A DNA stretch of 64,000 nucleotides from Chionis minor (lineage: Eukaryota > Chordata > Aves > Charadriiformes > Chionididae): the NCBI GenBank assembly GCA_013398295.1, contig VZSF01006901.1, positions 135,598-199,597 on the forward strand, given 5' to 3'. Of the stretch, positions 35,501 through 47,400 are shown in pieces; position 1 is the stretch's first letter, and every line of letters begins with the position of its first letter. The notes below the pieces were generated by a model. That model saw only the letters and a program-made list of their open reading frames with translations, ran no database searches and was not told where the DNA came from. Made by a program: the position numbers and the translations under genes.

Positions 35501-38500
35501 TTTGTCTGAACAGCACTGCCGCCCCCCTCGCTCTGCACTGATCTTTGCACAACTCTATTGTTATTTCTCCTTTATGGCAATGAATAAATCCCCAAGTTTC
35601 AATCACAGGAAAGGTTCTCCCAAAAGATTGTATAAGAGTATCAATTCCAAATGTTTGCAGGTCGCATAACAGAGATAAAAACAGAAAAGAAAGGAAGATT
35701 AGAGTAAGAGTCAAGAAGGAAACACAGAGAGTTGGCCAGTGTGTAACAGACATGCCCAGTCCTGGAGACCTTTCCCCGGCACTGCTGAGTTCTAACTGGT
35801 CACTGCACTGTCACCTCGACGGTCACGCAGCCACCTAGTACAGAGGAATTCGCTCTTAGATGTGCTGCTTTAAGAAGTGGCCTTGGCCAGAAGCTGCCTT
35901 CCGCAGTCACGTAGCTCCTCCCAGCCAGGTCACCTACAGACAACTGCGATTTCTCCCTTCCCTAACGCTGGAAACAAGACGTAAGACACAGGAAGCTGAC
36001 AGAAAATAATAATATAAAAAGGCTAACCCATTTGCACATTCAGCAAGAACATGTTGTGGGGTGGAAAGCACCAGGTAAATCCTTGCTATTTGTTCGTTTT
36101 GAAAGATGAGAATGTACAAGATGAGGAGACAGCCAAGAGGGATAGACTCGGGGTGAGTTGGAAAAAAGGCAGATGCACTGTTCTGTCCTAATATGCAAAA
36201 TATTTTTGGTTGATATCGGCTGTGGTGTGAGTATTACGAAATGAGACATAAAATAAACTTCCAAGATTATCTGGTTTCCCTGTGCCTCAGTTGTCTGTCT
36301 ACAGTTCCCTAACCAGCACCAGTTAAACATGCAAAAAGTTGTGATGCATTTCTATCCCACAGCAGGATCCATGCAGGGGCTCCATAACCATCATCCAAAC
36401 TATAGTTAGCTCCTCTCTCAGACATTTTTGAATAGTTATGCGAAGGGTTCATGCAGTTCCCAGGGAGTACTGTGATAATTTTCAGCAACGAAGAATAGCC
36501 AATTATTTCTTGCAAAGTATTCAGAGTGCTTGCTTAGATTGTAACTTGAAAAAGAACAGATTTTTCAGCTAAAATGCAATAGTAGCACAATGTCTTCTAA
36601 CAATTTATGTTGTATCCCTGGACAGTGCCTTTTTTTTGTTTATTTGTTTTGATATTAGGATTTTTAATCTACTGCTATAAAAAAAAAAAAGATGCTTTGA
36701 AGACCTTACTTTAAAAAAAAAAAAGCACATAATCTCAGAACAAAGTAGTTCAGAGAAGAAAAATTAATTTACTACCAGTTGAAACCAAAGTCAGATTTGC
36801 GAAGTAAAATTAGCATAAGACATGGTACTGAAATGGCCCACACTGATAGTTGATTGACACGGCAGAACTAATACCAGTGCGGAGCACAAGAGGAGCAATC
36901 ATAAATTCCCAGAGGCATCTTTAACTCCAGCAGACGAGTTCTCACTGTTACTTTCTGATCATTACCAATTTTACCTTCACTAACAAGGACGGTATTACGA
37001 GGGGCAGTAGTTCAGCTCTCAAGGTAAGAAGAAACCACCCACACATTCACTAACAGCATAATTTCTATGTTCTTAGCACTTCTCATCTGTTTGTCAACCG
37101 AGTGCTTTTTGCTTGGAGACCTGTGAAGATCTTAATGCAGGCATTCTAAGGAAATTTTAGTCTGCTTGCCTGCTTCTCTCTCTCCCCCCTTCTCTGTGTT
37201 CACAAAGAGGACAGATTAGTTATTTTCATTAGGGAGATACTTGTGGCCAATGATTCCAGCCATATCTGCTGAAGTAAGGCTTTAATCCATTTGATTTGGG
37301 AATAACCACAGTTCTATGCTCTGGTTAGAAAGTAATTTTTCAGCAGAGTCCAATGTGCATTTCTGAGAACAAAACATTTGTTTCATTTGCAACATGTCTG
37401 CTTTTTTCATGTTTCATTTGCAACATGGATGCAAAGAAAAACTGGTAAACCAAGACTGAAGACTACACAAGAAAATAGATACAAGATTTAAAGATTATAA
37501 GGTGTACAAAGCAGATTTAACCTTTTTGCAGTCACTCTCTATACATCCATACAACTGATACTTTGGAATCCATAATCTCATGGTGGTCCAGTTATTAGAG
37601 ATAGGTTAATTTATTGATACAGTTTTGCATCATAAAAAAAAAATAACCCAAAAACAATTATTACCCCCTCTGTGATGGGTAACGTGTGCTTTTGTAGGAA
37701 TCCACTCCAAGTACTAACCACAAAATAACCAAAATTGCACACAAGGAGGACGCTTTTGGGGAAAACGGAAAAAGGACAGTGCACAGAATAACACACAGAG
37801 GAATCAGTCTCACTGCTGCGAACTCACTGCTGTTATCAGGTGACAGTAAGGTGCTTAGTTATGTTTTTTTCTAATTTGTCATTCCTACTTTTCCAGAAAT
37901 ATGTTGCCCCAGGACTCTGAGCATTGACTTTCCTCATAAGCGTTCTCAATTTTGTTAATTCGATGACAAACTGTTGCTTCTGTGGTAGGCCATGGTCACA
38001 CCAGGACAGCTGTGTTTCACGGAATCTCCTGACAATTGGAAGCAAATTACGGCTGGGTTCTGTATTCAGCAAAATCCCCCAGAATTGGTAACAGCTAGAA
38101 ACACTGCAGATGTGAAATACAGTGGTTTGCCACAAACTAGGAATTTCCATCCCAAATAGGATTACCAACAACTCCATTAAAACACTCCAAATATATTTAC
38201 CATTTTAGTTACAGGATAAGACATCTCCTTGTCAAAGTCAGAAGAAAGTGAAGGCTCTTAGAATTTTTCCTCAGCATTTCTCCCTTCCTCCAAGCAAGCC
38301 TTCTGTATTTCCTGGAGAACCAATTTTTACTGTTATAACATTTACGGTCCTCCAGTTCCCACCTCCCCCTGAGTCAGCTGCTGATACCTTCTAAGAAAAT
38401 TTGAAAATACAGTCACTTTTGTTTGATAAAACAAGTCAGGGAGTTTTGTTTGCTGGAAGCAATCGTGTAGGCTGCAGCACAAGAAGCAACAGACTAAGAT

Positions 38501-41049
38501 CACAGTCTAACGGTCCAGTGTCTACTAGCAAAAGCAGGAAGAAATAGGCAAGTAGCCACATAATCCACACTGGTCCCACAAAACAGTCCAAAAGACTGCA
38601 ATCTGCAATACTGCTGGGTTTTTTGGTTTTTAAATATTCACTACGTCTACACATCCATTAATTTGGTAAAGTTGTCAGAGGGGGTCTTAAAACAAATACT
38701 TATTCATGACGGGGAGTTACACAGATCAGAGGCAGAGTATGCAGTGAAGACTCACACTTACTACAATGATAAACATCTCCAAAAAGCTTCATGAGTCACT
38801 CTTACAGAAAACTCCTACTTCAAAGATCCTTATTCTTAATCCAGAAGTTGTGTTCTCAGAAGTCAGTATAACCTCAATAAAACCACTCACAACAATTCTT
38901 CATAGTGTCTCTGAAAAGGATTAATCTTTCCTCTTGCACATACTGTCCTGAAAAAGTTACAGTGAGAAAAAAGCAGTTATCTTCAGTCTGATGCTGAATT
39001 TATGCATGAACTTGAAAAAGTTATGAGATATGTAATTCAATACGAAAAGTAACCTTTCTTAGTCCCATAAAATGTTATTTGTAATGCTTTGCATCTAGTG
39101 AAAAATCAATAACACAGAAAAAACAAACTAGCTCCAAGCCAGATTCTCAACAGAGTTTAGCATGCATTGATCCTCGATAGAGAGCTATTTACATTACAGG
39201 TTCCCCCAAAGGCATGATCTGTACCCAGGGCCCATTATGCTGACAGCCTCTGCCACGAATGAACCTTACAGCTGAAACACAGAACAGATTGACAAGGGAA
39301 AGTATCATGGAGAGAGATTGTTGAAGGACTCAGAGCAACTCAGTGGCACGAGATAAAAAGAGGAGAGTGCAGCCACATGACTGCACTCAGCAAAGCCCAC
39401 ATGGAGAGCTGTGTTGCTGGGACCTTCCCCCCATGCCAGGTCAGAAGACCTCCTCAGCACTACTGCCAGCTTCGCCCTGAAACTCAAATGGGTTAGAAAA
39501 AACACCCATAAGGTTTGATCTTTCCCTTCTGCCACAGATGCCAGAAAAGGCCTTTGATAAAGAGCTAAGTGTGTGGATTTTGATACTCTCAGAGCAGGAT
39601 TTACAGTTTTTTTGCCACTGTGGACTGGCCCCTTTGACTGCCTCTTCCTCTTGCCTACACTGCATGAGCTGCACTCATCCTTCCCTCTTCTCCTCCACCA
39701 TTGCTCCACTTAGCTGCTCTCTGACCAAGACATCACACAGTTATAAGACAAAATAATGCCACTAAAGCACTGTCTCCAACCCTTGCATCATTCACTGTGC
39801 TTGCATGCAACATCCTTTTCTCCTAGACTAAATCAGTCTTGTCTGTTTAGGAGAGGTCAGCTCCTTAAATTTCTACAGCACTGGGGGAGCTGTATCCTTG
39901 TCAGTTCCTAGACTGTAGCACATCACAGGTAATCTTATATTGAGGAAACCAACTCACCATCATCAAAGCTTCAAAAGTTTGTACCAGATGATGGCCCAAA
40001 GGGCTTTTAAGGACACCACCTGGCAATACCCATGAGGAGGTATGCTCAGCAGCTCTCTAAATCAGTCTTAAAGCAAAACTCTTTTCATTCAACTGGAAAC
40101 AAAACCAACTCATTGTCACCAAAGTAGTAGTGGAGAGCAACCTAGATTTACTGCTTTGACTAGTAAGTCTCCCAGAGACACTGCAAGGCTGACCAGACAA
40201 TCCAAGACTCACATGCACCACCCCAACTGTGTGTTTAAGGCCTCAGTTTGTGAGCCTTCAATAAATCCATCATGAAAGTTCTGGCAGCAAGTTATCTCAC
40301 ACCAGAGGTGTTATGAGTGAAGGAGCACAGCTTCAAAAATAAATCCTTAACGAGCCGGGGTGTATCGTTACACGACTCAAGAGCACATTGTGTACCTGGC
40401 ATCCAGGGACACCTTGGAACGAGATGAAAGACATGTTTGCTAGTGCAAAATTCCAAACAAGCACCACTCATTAAAGCTGCTTCCTTCTGCCATCTCCTTC
40501 CCTTATGGGATGAGCTATTTCTACTTTTCTTGACATGACATGAAGTACTAAAAGTGAAATGATCTCTCCTCCTCTCTTTGCTGCTGCTGCACAGCAATGA
40601 TTTATGTCAACAGCAGTTATTTGACAAGTGGCCCAAAGATTTAAACCCACAGATACTGTATATACAAACTAAAGAGATGCATCCTTGCATCTTCAGTCAT
40701 GCACACATCAGAAGAGGCAGTGGCATATTGTTAAGGAGATGAGCCTAATCCTGGGATTTTCCACAAGAATTGGTGTACTTGCTCAGACTCTATTTTCACA
40801 AAGCTCCCCCCTCCATGGGCAAGATACAGTAACTACTCCAACATATATAACTATTTATTTCCTCCAACCAAGTTACCTATTTCTCCATAACGATCTGATG
40901 CAGAACAGAACAGAGAAAACTACAGCTAATACAAATTCTCTCTAACTTTTCCTCCTCTCTCCCCCCTTAATTCTCTATTAGGGAAGAAAAAAAAGTATTT
41001 AAAGGTAGGGTTTGTTTTAGTCAACGTTAGTGACGAAAGACACTAATGT
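32528..41049. other. No gene seen; 8.5 kb of unique sequence
   Basis: Holds the 17-bp direct repeat at 37380 and scattered A/T runs (36679-36690, 36713-36724). A weak MIR-like word pair (GGTTTCCCTGTGCCTCAGTT) occurs near 36268. A 134-codon minus-strand frame at 39305-39709 has no domain and overlaps a second minus-strand frame and one plus-strand frame. Confidence 0.45.
37380..37427. repeat. Direct repeat of 17 bp, 31-bp spacing
   Basis: GTTTCATTTGCAACATG occurs exactly at 37380-37396 and 37411-37427. A small local duplication; the intervening sequence is T-rich. No transposon between the copies. Confidence 0.75.
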
Positions 41050-41140
41050 GCTGGGATGAATGACTGGGAATTGAACTGTTATCCCCACTCCATGTCACTG
41101 AGAAAGTTATTCCCTTCTCTGCCTTCTGTACAGGTGCCAG
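41050..41140 (+). repeat. MIR-like SINE relic, fragment
   Basis: GACTGGGAATTGAACTGTTA, then TCCCCACTCCATGTCACTGA and GAAAGTTATTCCCTTCTCTG resemble the forward MIR series CTGGGTTCGAATCC, CTGCCACTTACT, GGCAAGTTACTTAACCTCTC. The similarity is partial. Confidence 0.5.
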
Positions 41141-41303
41141 TCTGTAAGGCCGGGTGAAACCTACTGCTTCCCACCTCTTGTCCACCTTGTCTTTTTAGAC
41201 TGTAATTCTTCAGAGTGAACTTTTATTTACGTAAGCTAAAATGATGCAAAATAACAAAAAAACCCCAAACAACTCTCCCCAACCCACTTTGTCCATTTCT
41301 GCC

Positions 41304-41327
41304 TTTTCTTTTTTTTTTTTTTTTTTT
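41304..41327. repeat. T-rich tract
   Basis: TTTTC followed by 19 T. If it were the tail of a minus-strand retroelement the body would lie to its right (41328 on); only unrelated unique sequence is seen there. Confidence 0.8.
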
Positions 41328-41604
41328 AAATATGTTTCGAACGGGGCATTTCCATGTAGATGCTGTCCAGGTGTACCCCATGCAGAAGCTTTCAGGGGTT
41401 CAATCTTTGCCTGACTTGTGCTAGCCATAAGGAAAGCACCATCAGCCAGTCCCCACCTGCAGACAGTCAGAGCCACTGAGGAAGATCCCAGGGAGATGCA
41501 GCACTAACATCTGAGCAGTAAATTTCTGAAGGAGGCGTAAAGCTGCACTGCTGCTTTATTGCAGCTACTGCCAGCTCCCCCCAGCCTGTCCTGCCCTTGC
41601 TCCT

Positions 41605-42093
41605 TTGACCTCTTTTGGGGCAAAACAGAAAGGAAAAGATCACATCTCCATGATGAACATCATTCACAGAGGCTGCAGCAGCCAGGCTGAAGGTGACTGT
41701 TTTCTATGGATCTCACTTCAGAGCAAGCTGGCAATTCAGGACCAGAAGCTATGGCCAATGCCATGCTACTGGCTTACCCTCAGACCAATGCTCCCTTTGG
41801 TCTTGGTATTTATTTTCATTGCAGATACAGTGCACACATCTTTAGAAAACAAAAAGTTAATTCACAAGCATATTCAAAGCTACAGACAAACATCTCCAAC
41901 ATGCAGCTTAACTTTTGTCTGCAACTATGCCAGTGATCTGAAGACCAAGTTGGATGATACCGTTAACAGCAATAATCAGTGGTTGAAGATCCAAGGATTT
42001 CAAGGAACTTTCACAGGAAATAATAAAATGGTTAACATAGCATCTATAGGAGATAAGTGTCATTATTATAGCATATGTCACAGTGGGGTATAA
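41605..42093 (+). other. Longest open frame in the window outside COPRS, unrecognised (162 codons from a TTG)
   Basis: The frame stays open for 489 bases and includes a hydrophobic stretch LPLVLVFIFIADTV near residue 65-78. The first in-frame ATG codes only a slightly shorter product. I recognise no family. There is no good Kozak context, no nearby promoter or poly(A) signal evidence, and composition matches the surroundings. It is somewhat longer than most chance frames here, but a chance frame or a decayed retrocopy is more likely than a gene. Confidence 0.15.
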
Positions 42094-44189
42094 ATTAGTA
42101 TAGGGTAAACTGAATTACCAAGAAGATTACTAGAGCAAGCCAGAAAACTAATGAAAATCTGATTCTCGGTTCCCGGCACTGTCTGGGCTGTGTTGCTTCC
42201 CCCGTTGTGCAATTACTACAGAATCCTGCTCGTCTTCACTGCTGCAGAAAATGAGGAGAGCTGCTCAGAAGCAGAGTTCACTGGAGATAAATAGAAAAGC
42301 ATTTCTGGTGAAAATTCAAAATGCCAACAAACAAAAAAATCCCCCTTGGCAGAAGAGATATTTTCATTTGGAAATGCTGCCAGTGAATCTTGTGGGACTT
42401 GTAGCCTGGGCCCATGAAAGCTGACAATCTGCTACTGAACGGCTGCATTCTTACCCTGCCGCAGTTTTACCTCCTTAAGCAAGCAGGACCATTTCTTCAG
42501 AAATGGGAGGCAGTAGGAAAATAGGCTTACTAGGGAGCCCAGTCCCAGAGAACATCACATGAAATGCCTTGGAAGCAATTTGACATTTCCTAAAGGAAGC
42601 ATACTATTTCTGAAGAATCATTTCAGATTTCAGAAACGAGGATTTTCTTTTTAAAAAACTTTTGGCAGAAAGCACATTTTTTCACCCCCAAAAAGACAGT
42701 GATTGCAACAAAATATAACTATTTCCCTGAGAGTTTTGTTTTGACCGACTTTACTTCTGAGCATTTAAGCTGATGCTTGGAAACAAAAATGGAAGCCCTA
42801 TGACTTAAAAAACCCATGTTTATGTAACATAGAGGATAACATAGCCCGCTGTTTTTCTGATGAACTCCGTTCATTTTTTCTCCCTCAGCCCTTCCAGTAC
42901 CCTGGATCCATTTGCCTGTTGTGTCCATATCCCGCACTCTGTTTAATATCTAAACTAAACCCTAGGCACAATGACAGCACAATGAAGCCTTGATCAAGCG
43001 CTCTGAGCTGTACTGTAAATATATCAGATAGGATGAGATCTTCCCATTTGCCCTCTATAAGCTCTGGATCAAGTCCAGGACAAAGAGAAGTTTATTAATG
43101 CACACACATTCCTACTGGCCTTTGAGCTCTTTGGCAAAAATTGTTTTAAACAGGCCTCTGTAGAGACTGAATGAGCAGTATTCAAATATTTACACGGAAC
43201 AACAGAGTTAATTACACTTTAAGACATTAGTAAGATTCACTTTGCTGCAACCTCAGCAACATACTACAGCAAACGAGCAACATAAACCATTTTCCACAAT
43301 CTGAGGCGGGCAGCTTTCCATCTGGGTTTCAACTCAGGCAGGAATGTTTCTGTCTACAATAGAACCTCACTAATCAGCACTTCACTAATCCACACATTTT
43401 ATTAACTTCGCCAAAAAACTCACAGCCTCTCCCTGCCCCTCAGCAAAGATTTAATAGCAGAGACCTCAAGCAAGGTCTTTCATTACCAAAACACATTTCT
43501 TAGGCAAATGTTACGTGCATTTGAGTCAGACATTACAAAGCAGTTTGATAAATAATTTGAGCAAAACTAGAATTGTCAAAGACAGAGCCAAATCTTATGC
43601 ATATCTGGAGAAGAAAACCCAAGGCAACTCGAAGTTGAATCTACAAAAGAACATTTTATCAGAAACACTTAATCCTTAGTATCTCTCAGGATTTCACTCT
43701 TTGTGAACAAAATAACACGCACAAATGAAATTTACTTCCTTTTAAGTTAACACTACATTTGCCCACTTACTGGCTGACAAATTCAATAACTTCCAAAGAA
43801 GTCTCCCTCCAGCCGCTTTTGACACTTCATTCTTCCTCTCACAGAGTAGTCTGCGTCCTTTAAATGTAAGCCAACAGAAACAGCAAAGCCAACAAAAACA
43901 TTTAACAAAACACTGGAATGAAAAGCTCTGTCCATCCTAGCGTCTTCGCTCTGTGTTTAGCAACTGTTCATACCTCTCTGCCCTAACCATTAGCCCTTGA
44001 AGTTTCCAGCTATGGCACCTTCATTTTTCAAGCCTACGAGGTATTATCCACATGCCACCCTTGAAAATGAAATTAAATGACAGCACACCGTTAATTATCC
44101 TTCTACTTCCAAGGACATTTTTAAACAAGTGAGAAGATAACCAAATATACTAACTTGCTGGGTTTTTTCTTCCTCATCAATTATGCTTG
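42094..44189. other. No gene seen
   Basis: AT-rich unique sequence with stop codons frequent in all frames. No repeat recognised. Confidence 0.55.
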
Positions 44190-44480
44190 CTATTGATATA
44201 GAATATGAATAATACAATGCATAAATTATGCATATGCACACAGAAGAACATAAGGGAAATTCATATACAGAAAATCAATAAATTGGATGGCATTTATATT
44301 GGTCCATTTCTACATTTTTGTATGAAATATTTAACAACACATAGAAAAGAATGCCATTTAAATTCTACAAATGTTATTTCATTACATCTATTGTGTTTTG
44401 AATTTTTAGTTACAATTTCCATTAAGATTCAAGCAATTAATTTTAGAAGCATGAATAAGTGCATGCAAAGAGCATAGTTT
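44190..44480. promoter_or_regulatory. AT-rich candidate noncoding block with repeated ATGCAT-like words
   Basis: TACAATGCATAAATTATGCA and TATGCACACAG open the block, followed by long AT-rich unique sequence ending GCATGAATAAGTGCATGC. A 90-codon plus-strand open frame crosses it but begins and ends in AT-rich sequence and shows no domain; I read it as chance. Conservation is unknown. Confidence 0.22.
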
Positions 44481-47400
44481 CCATTATTTTCTTCTTTCCA
44501 GAAAACTTATCATAAAAGCTACCTTCACCTGTAGGGAACACACACAAAAAACCAACACAGAACTTTAGAAGTTCTTACCTTGTATTATTATGTTTGGAAG
44601 TGGAGGGAGAAATTGTTTTTATTTTATATATTTTAAACAGGGTATAGCTAAAGATTTCTTCACTGGGTTTAGTTAAGACCGTTATGAGCAGTGACATACT
44701 GGTGTTCCTCCATGTGCAATGACCAGCACACAAGACAGAAGAAAGTAAATGGCTCCAGCCACTGATAATTTGTGAGCCTGTGTCTTTTCAGGTCATCAAC
44801 CTGAATTGGAAAGCCACACACACTGAAGGCTGTGTGTTCAGCTAAATAACTTGCGAACGTCTGTTTTCCAGCACATACGCATTCAAAATCACAGGATTTA
44901 CACCTTTGCACGGGGTCTCAGCAAACTGGCCAAGCACGGAATTTGCACAAAGACAACAGACAGAACGGAAGAACACATAAAAAGCAGCTTATTCTCTCAC
45001 ACAAATTAAACAAACATTAGTTTAACTAATGAGAGTTTAACTAACTGGAGGCCAATGTATCCAAAATTTAGTTGGACACTCCTTTAAAAATTCACCAGTT
45101 CAAGAGATTTTGTTCCCAGACAACGGTCCGATTGCCCCGGCAGTCGCTGCGAGCGAGCACCTGAACCCACAGGGATTCTGCCAACTCCACTGAGCCTATG
45201 ACCAGCTTCACATCTGACCAACCCACCTCTCCCCCAACTTCCCCGGTGTGTAACACAGCACAAGCATTCAGAAGTTCTCTTTGGAGTGCCAGATCACAGT
45301 CCCAGGCAAAGACATGATGTAGACCCCGTATATTCTCCTTGAGAGCTAAGGAAAAACAGAAGGGAAGCCTCAGCAAGCGGATGGAGTACAGAGGGGAGGG
45401 GAGGCAACTGGGGTCTCACACATTCAGTCCAAAAGCTACAAAAATCCCTTCTTCATATACATCCTCTGTACTGCCACAGCCCGGAAGAACGCAGAATCTG
45501 GGCACCTTTACACAAGCTCATTTAGAGAGCGCATCTTTCAATTAGTATCTGGTGGTCAAAGAGTAGATGCAGGTAGATACAGCCAGAGAACAGGCCATCA
45601 GTTTAACCATCCCCATTTGGCTCTGGGCTCTTCAAAATCCTGTTTCCTCAATCTAGCAAAGTTCAAACAGATACATCAAAAAAGCATGGTTCCTCCAGAG
45701 CTCTCAGCCCTGGCAGCATTCCTAGTTGAAGATGCATCATGCTGGATTTACAGCGAGTAGTGCCACAAGCCTCCGGAATATAATAGTTTATGTCTGCTAA
45801 TGATCTAACTCAGTTTATTACACAGATCTTGACATTTTAAATTAAATTACGCACTTAAAGAAGCACACAAGAAACCTGATGAACCATAACTTTAAGTGAT
45901 AACAATAAAAGTAATCCTTGTACCAAGCAGTAACACTGTCGTTTTGACTGCATGTTCACTGACTATCATCATTTATTCTCCAAGTTAGGATTTCTGTTCA
46001 GCCCTTGCAATTAGCTCAGTAGGTCAAAATTGAAAAATACCACGTTGCCTTTGAAGTGCTGAATGCTGCTTCTGTCCTTGACAGCTAAAGCAATGTTGAG
46101 ATGTTCAGACTTCCTAATACAATATTCCTCTTTGCCTCTACTTGAACAACGCTAGAAAAACAGGCTCTGCATATCACTAGTGACAAGATCCATACACCCA
46201 CTTGTATGTCATTGTCAACTACTCACAAATGTTTACTGGAGGATATTTTGATTTATTCAAATCGATGCCCTGCAAAACACCCACCTCACCAGAACAGATA
46301 TGATACTTCAGCAGACTTTGACTTTGCACATCGTTATCAGTTTCCCCCAAAGCCTGTGTTTTCTTAATTTTGGAAAACTACTCTGCTTGTTGCCTCTTCA
46401 TTTGAACTGTATTTAATAACAACATACATTTTGACCTTCTATAGCATATACTGCCCACAAGTAAAAATCAGGTCTCACACAACTCTTCTTCATGAGACTG
46501 AGATTTTGTCAAGATTCCAGTGAAAGGAGTCCAGACTAATTAAAAGATATGCCCTATATGCACAAAGCTACATGGCATAATGAGGAACTTATCAGAGAAC
46601 AACTCATTTTCCTGGTTTAAACTTAAAGCTAAGTATCTGTTTTAAGAAGGCAAACGTCCTCCCCTCACAGGCAGACAAGGAACAGAAGGCACTTGATAGC
46701 AATCCTTCTCATAGCAATCCTCAAAGCAGGCAATGGAACTGCAAAGAAGGCAAGAAATATCTTCACAAAGGGTTTGCTGAAATGTCTTCTGAGATGAGGT
46801 CATCTGCTCTACCCTGACCTGTGGGCTCCTCTCCCCTTCCTCCTCGCTGGGTTAAACTCCGCTTTGCATTCTTGCATCTGCGCTGCCACAGACACACCTC
46901 ACTAGCTAAACTCTGCATTTCTTAAGAAGCACAGAAACTTTCAACAGACTAGTGTGAGCTCAATGAATGACAGAATCCTTCCATGATCTGCTGAAATCAC
47001 AGAGATTCATGTCAAATTGTAGCCTTAGCTAAGCACGAGGGACAGGTGTGACAAAGCCTTCTCTCCTAAGGCAACCTGCTTTGCATCCAACAGAACAGGA
47101 GAAACATACCCTGCACTGTCAGACATCTGGAAATCCATCTCCGGCATGACTATTCCAATCAACTTCAGTACACGTGGTATGATCCATATGGCAGAAACTC
47201 CCTCTATCAAAGAAGCATCTAGCAGCCTAGTGTAAGTGATATTAAGGAGAAGATTAAAACAAAAATATATCTACAGATTAGGTCTTACTTGAAACAGTCA
47301 ACCGATGAATTTGAATTGAAGCTCCATTTTCCTTTGGAAAAGCTAAGAAAAACATCTCTCCCACTTTACAGATTGCACCTCATTTGTTCTCTCTACTTGA

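Noticed and set aside
36255..36305. MIR-like words (CCCTGTGCCTCAGTT)
   Set aside because: Only one short word matches; too little to call a relic.
39305..39709. 134-codon minus-strand frame
   Set aside because: No domain, overlapping frames on both strands, no promoter or splice support.
45092..45376. Minus-strand frame that reads protein-like (Leu, Val, Glu and Trp-rich, 94 codons from a TTG)
   Set aside because: No family recognised, non-ATG start, no flanking splice signals checked as convincing, and the patch is GC-richer so stops are rarer.
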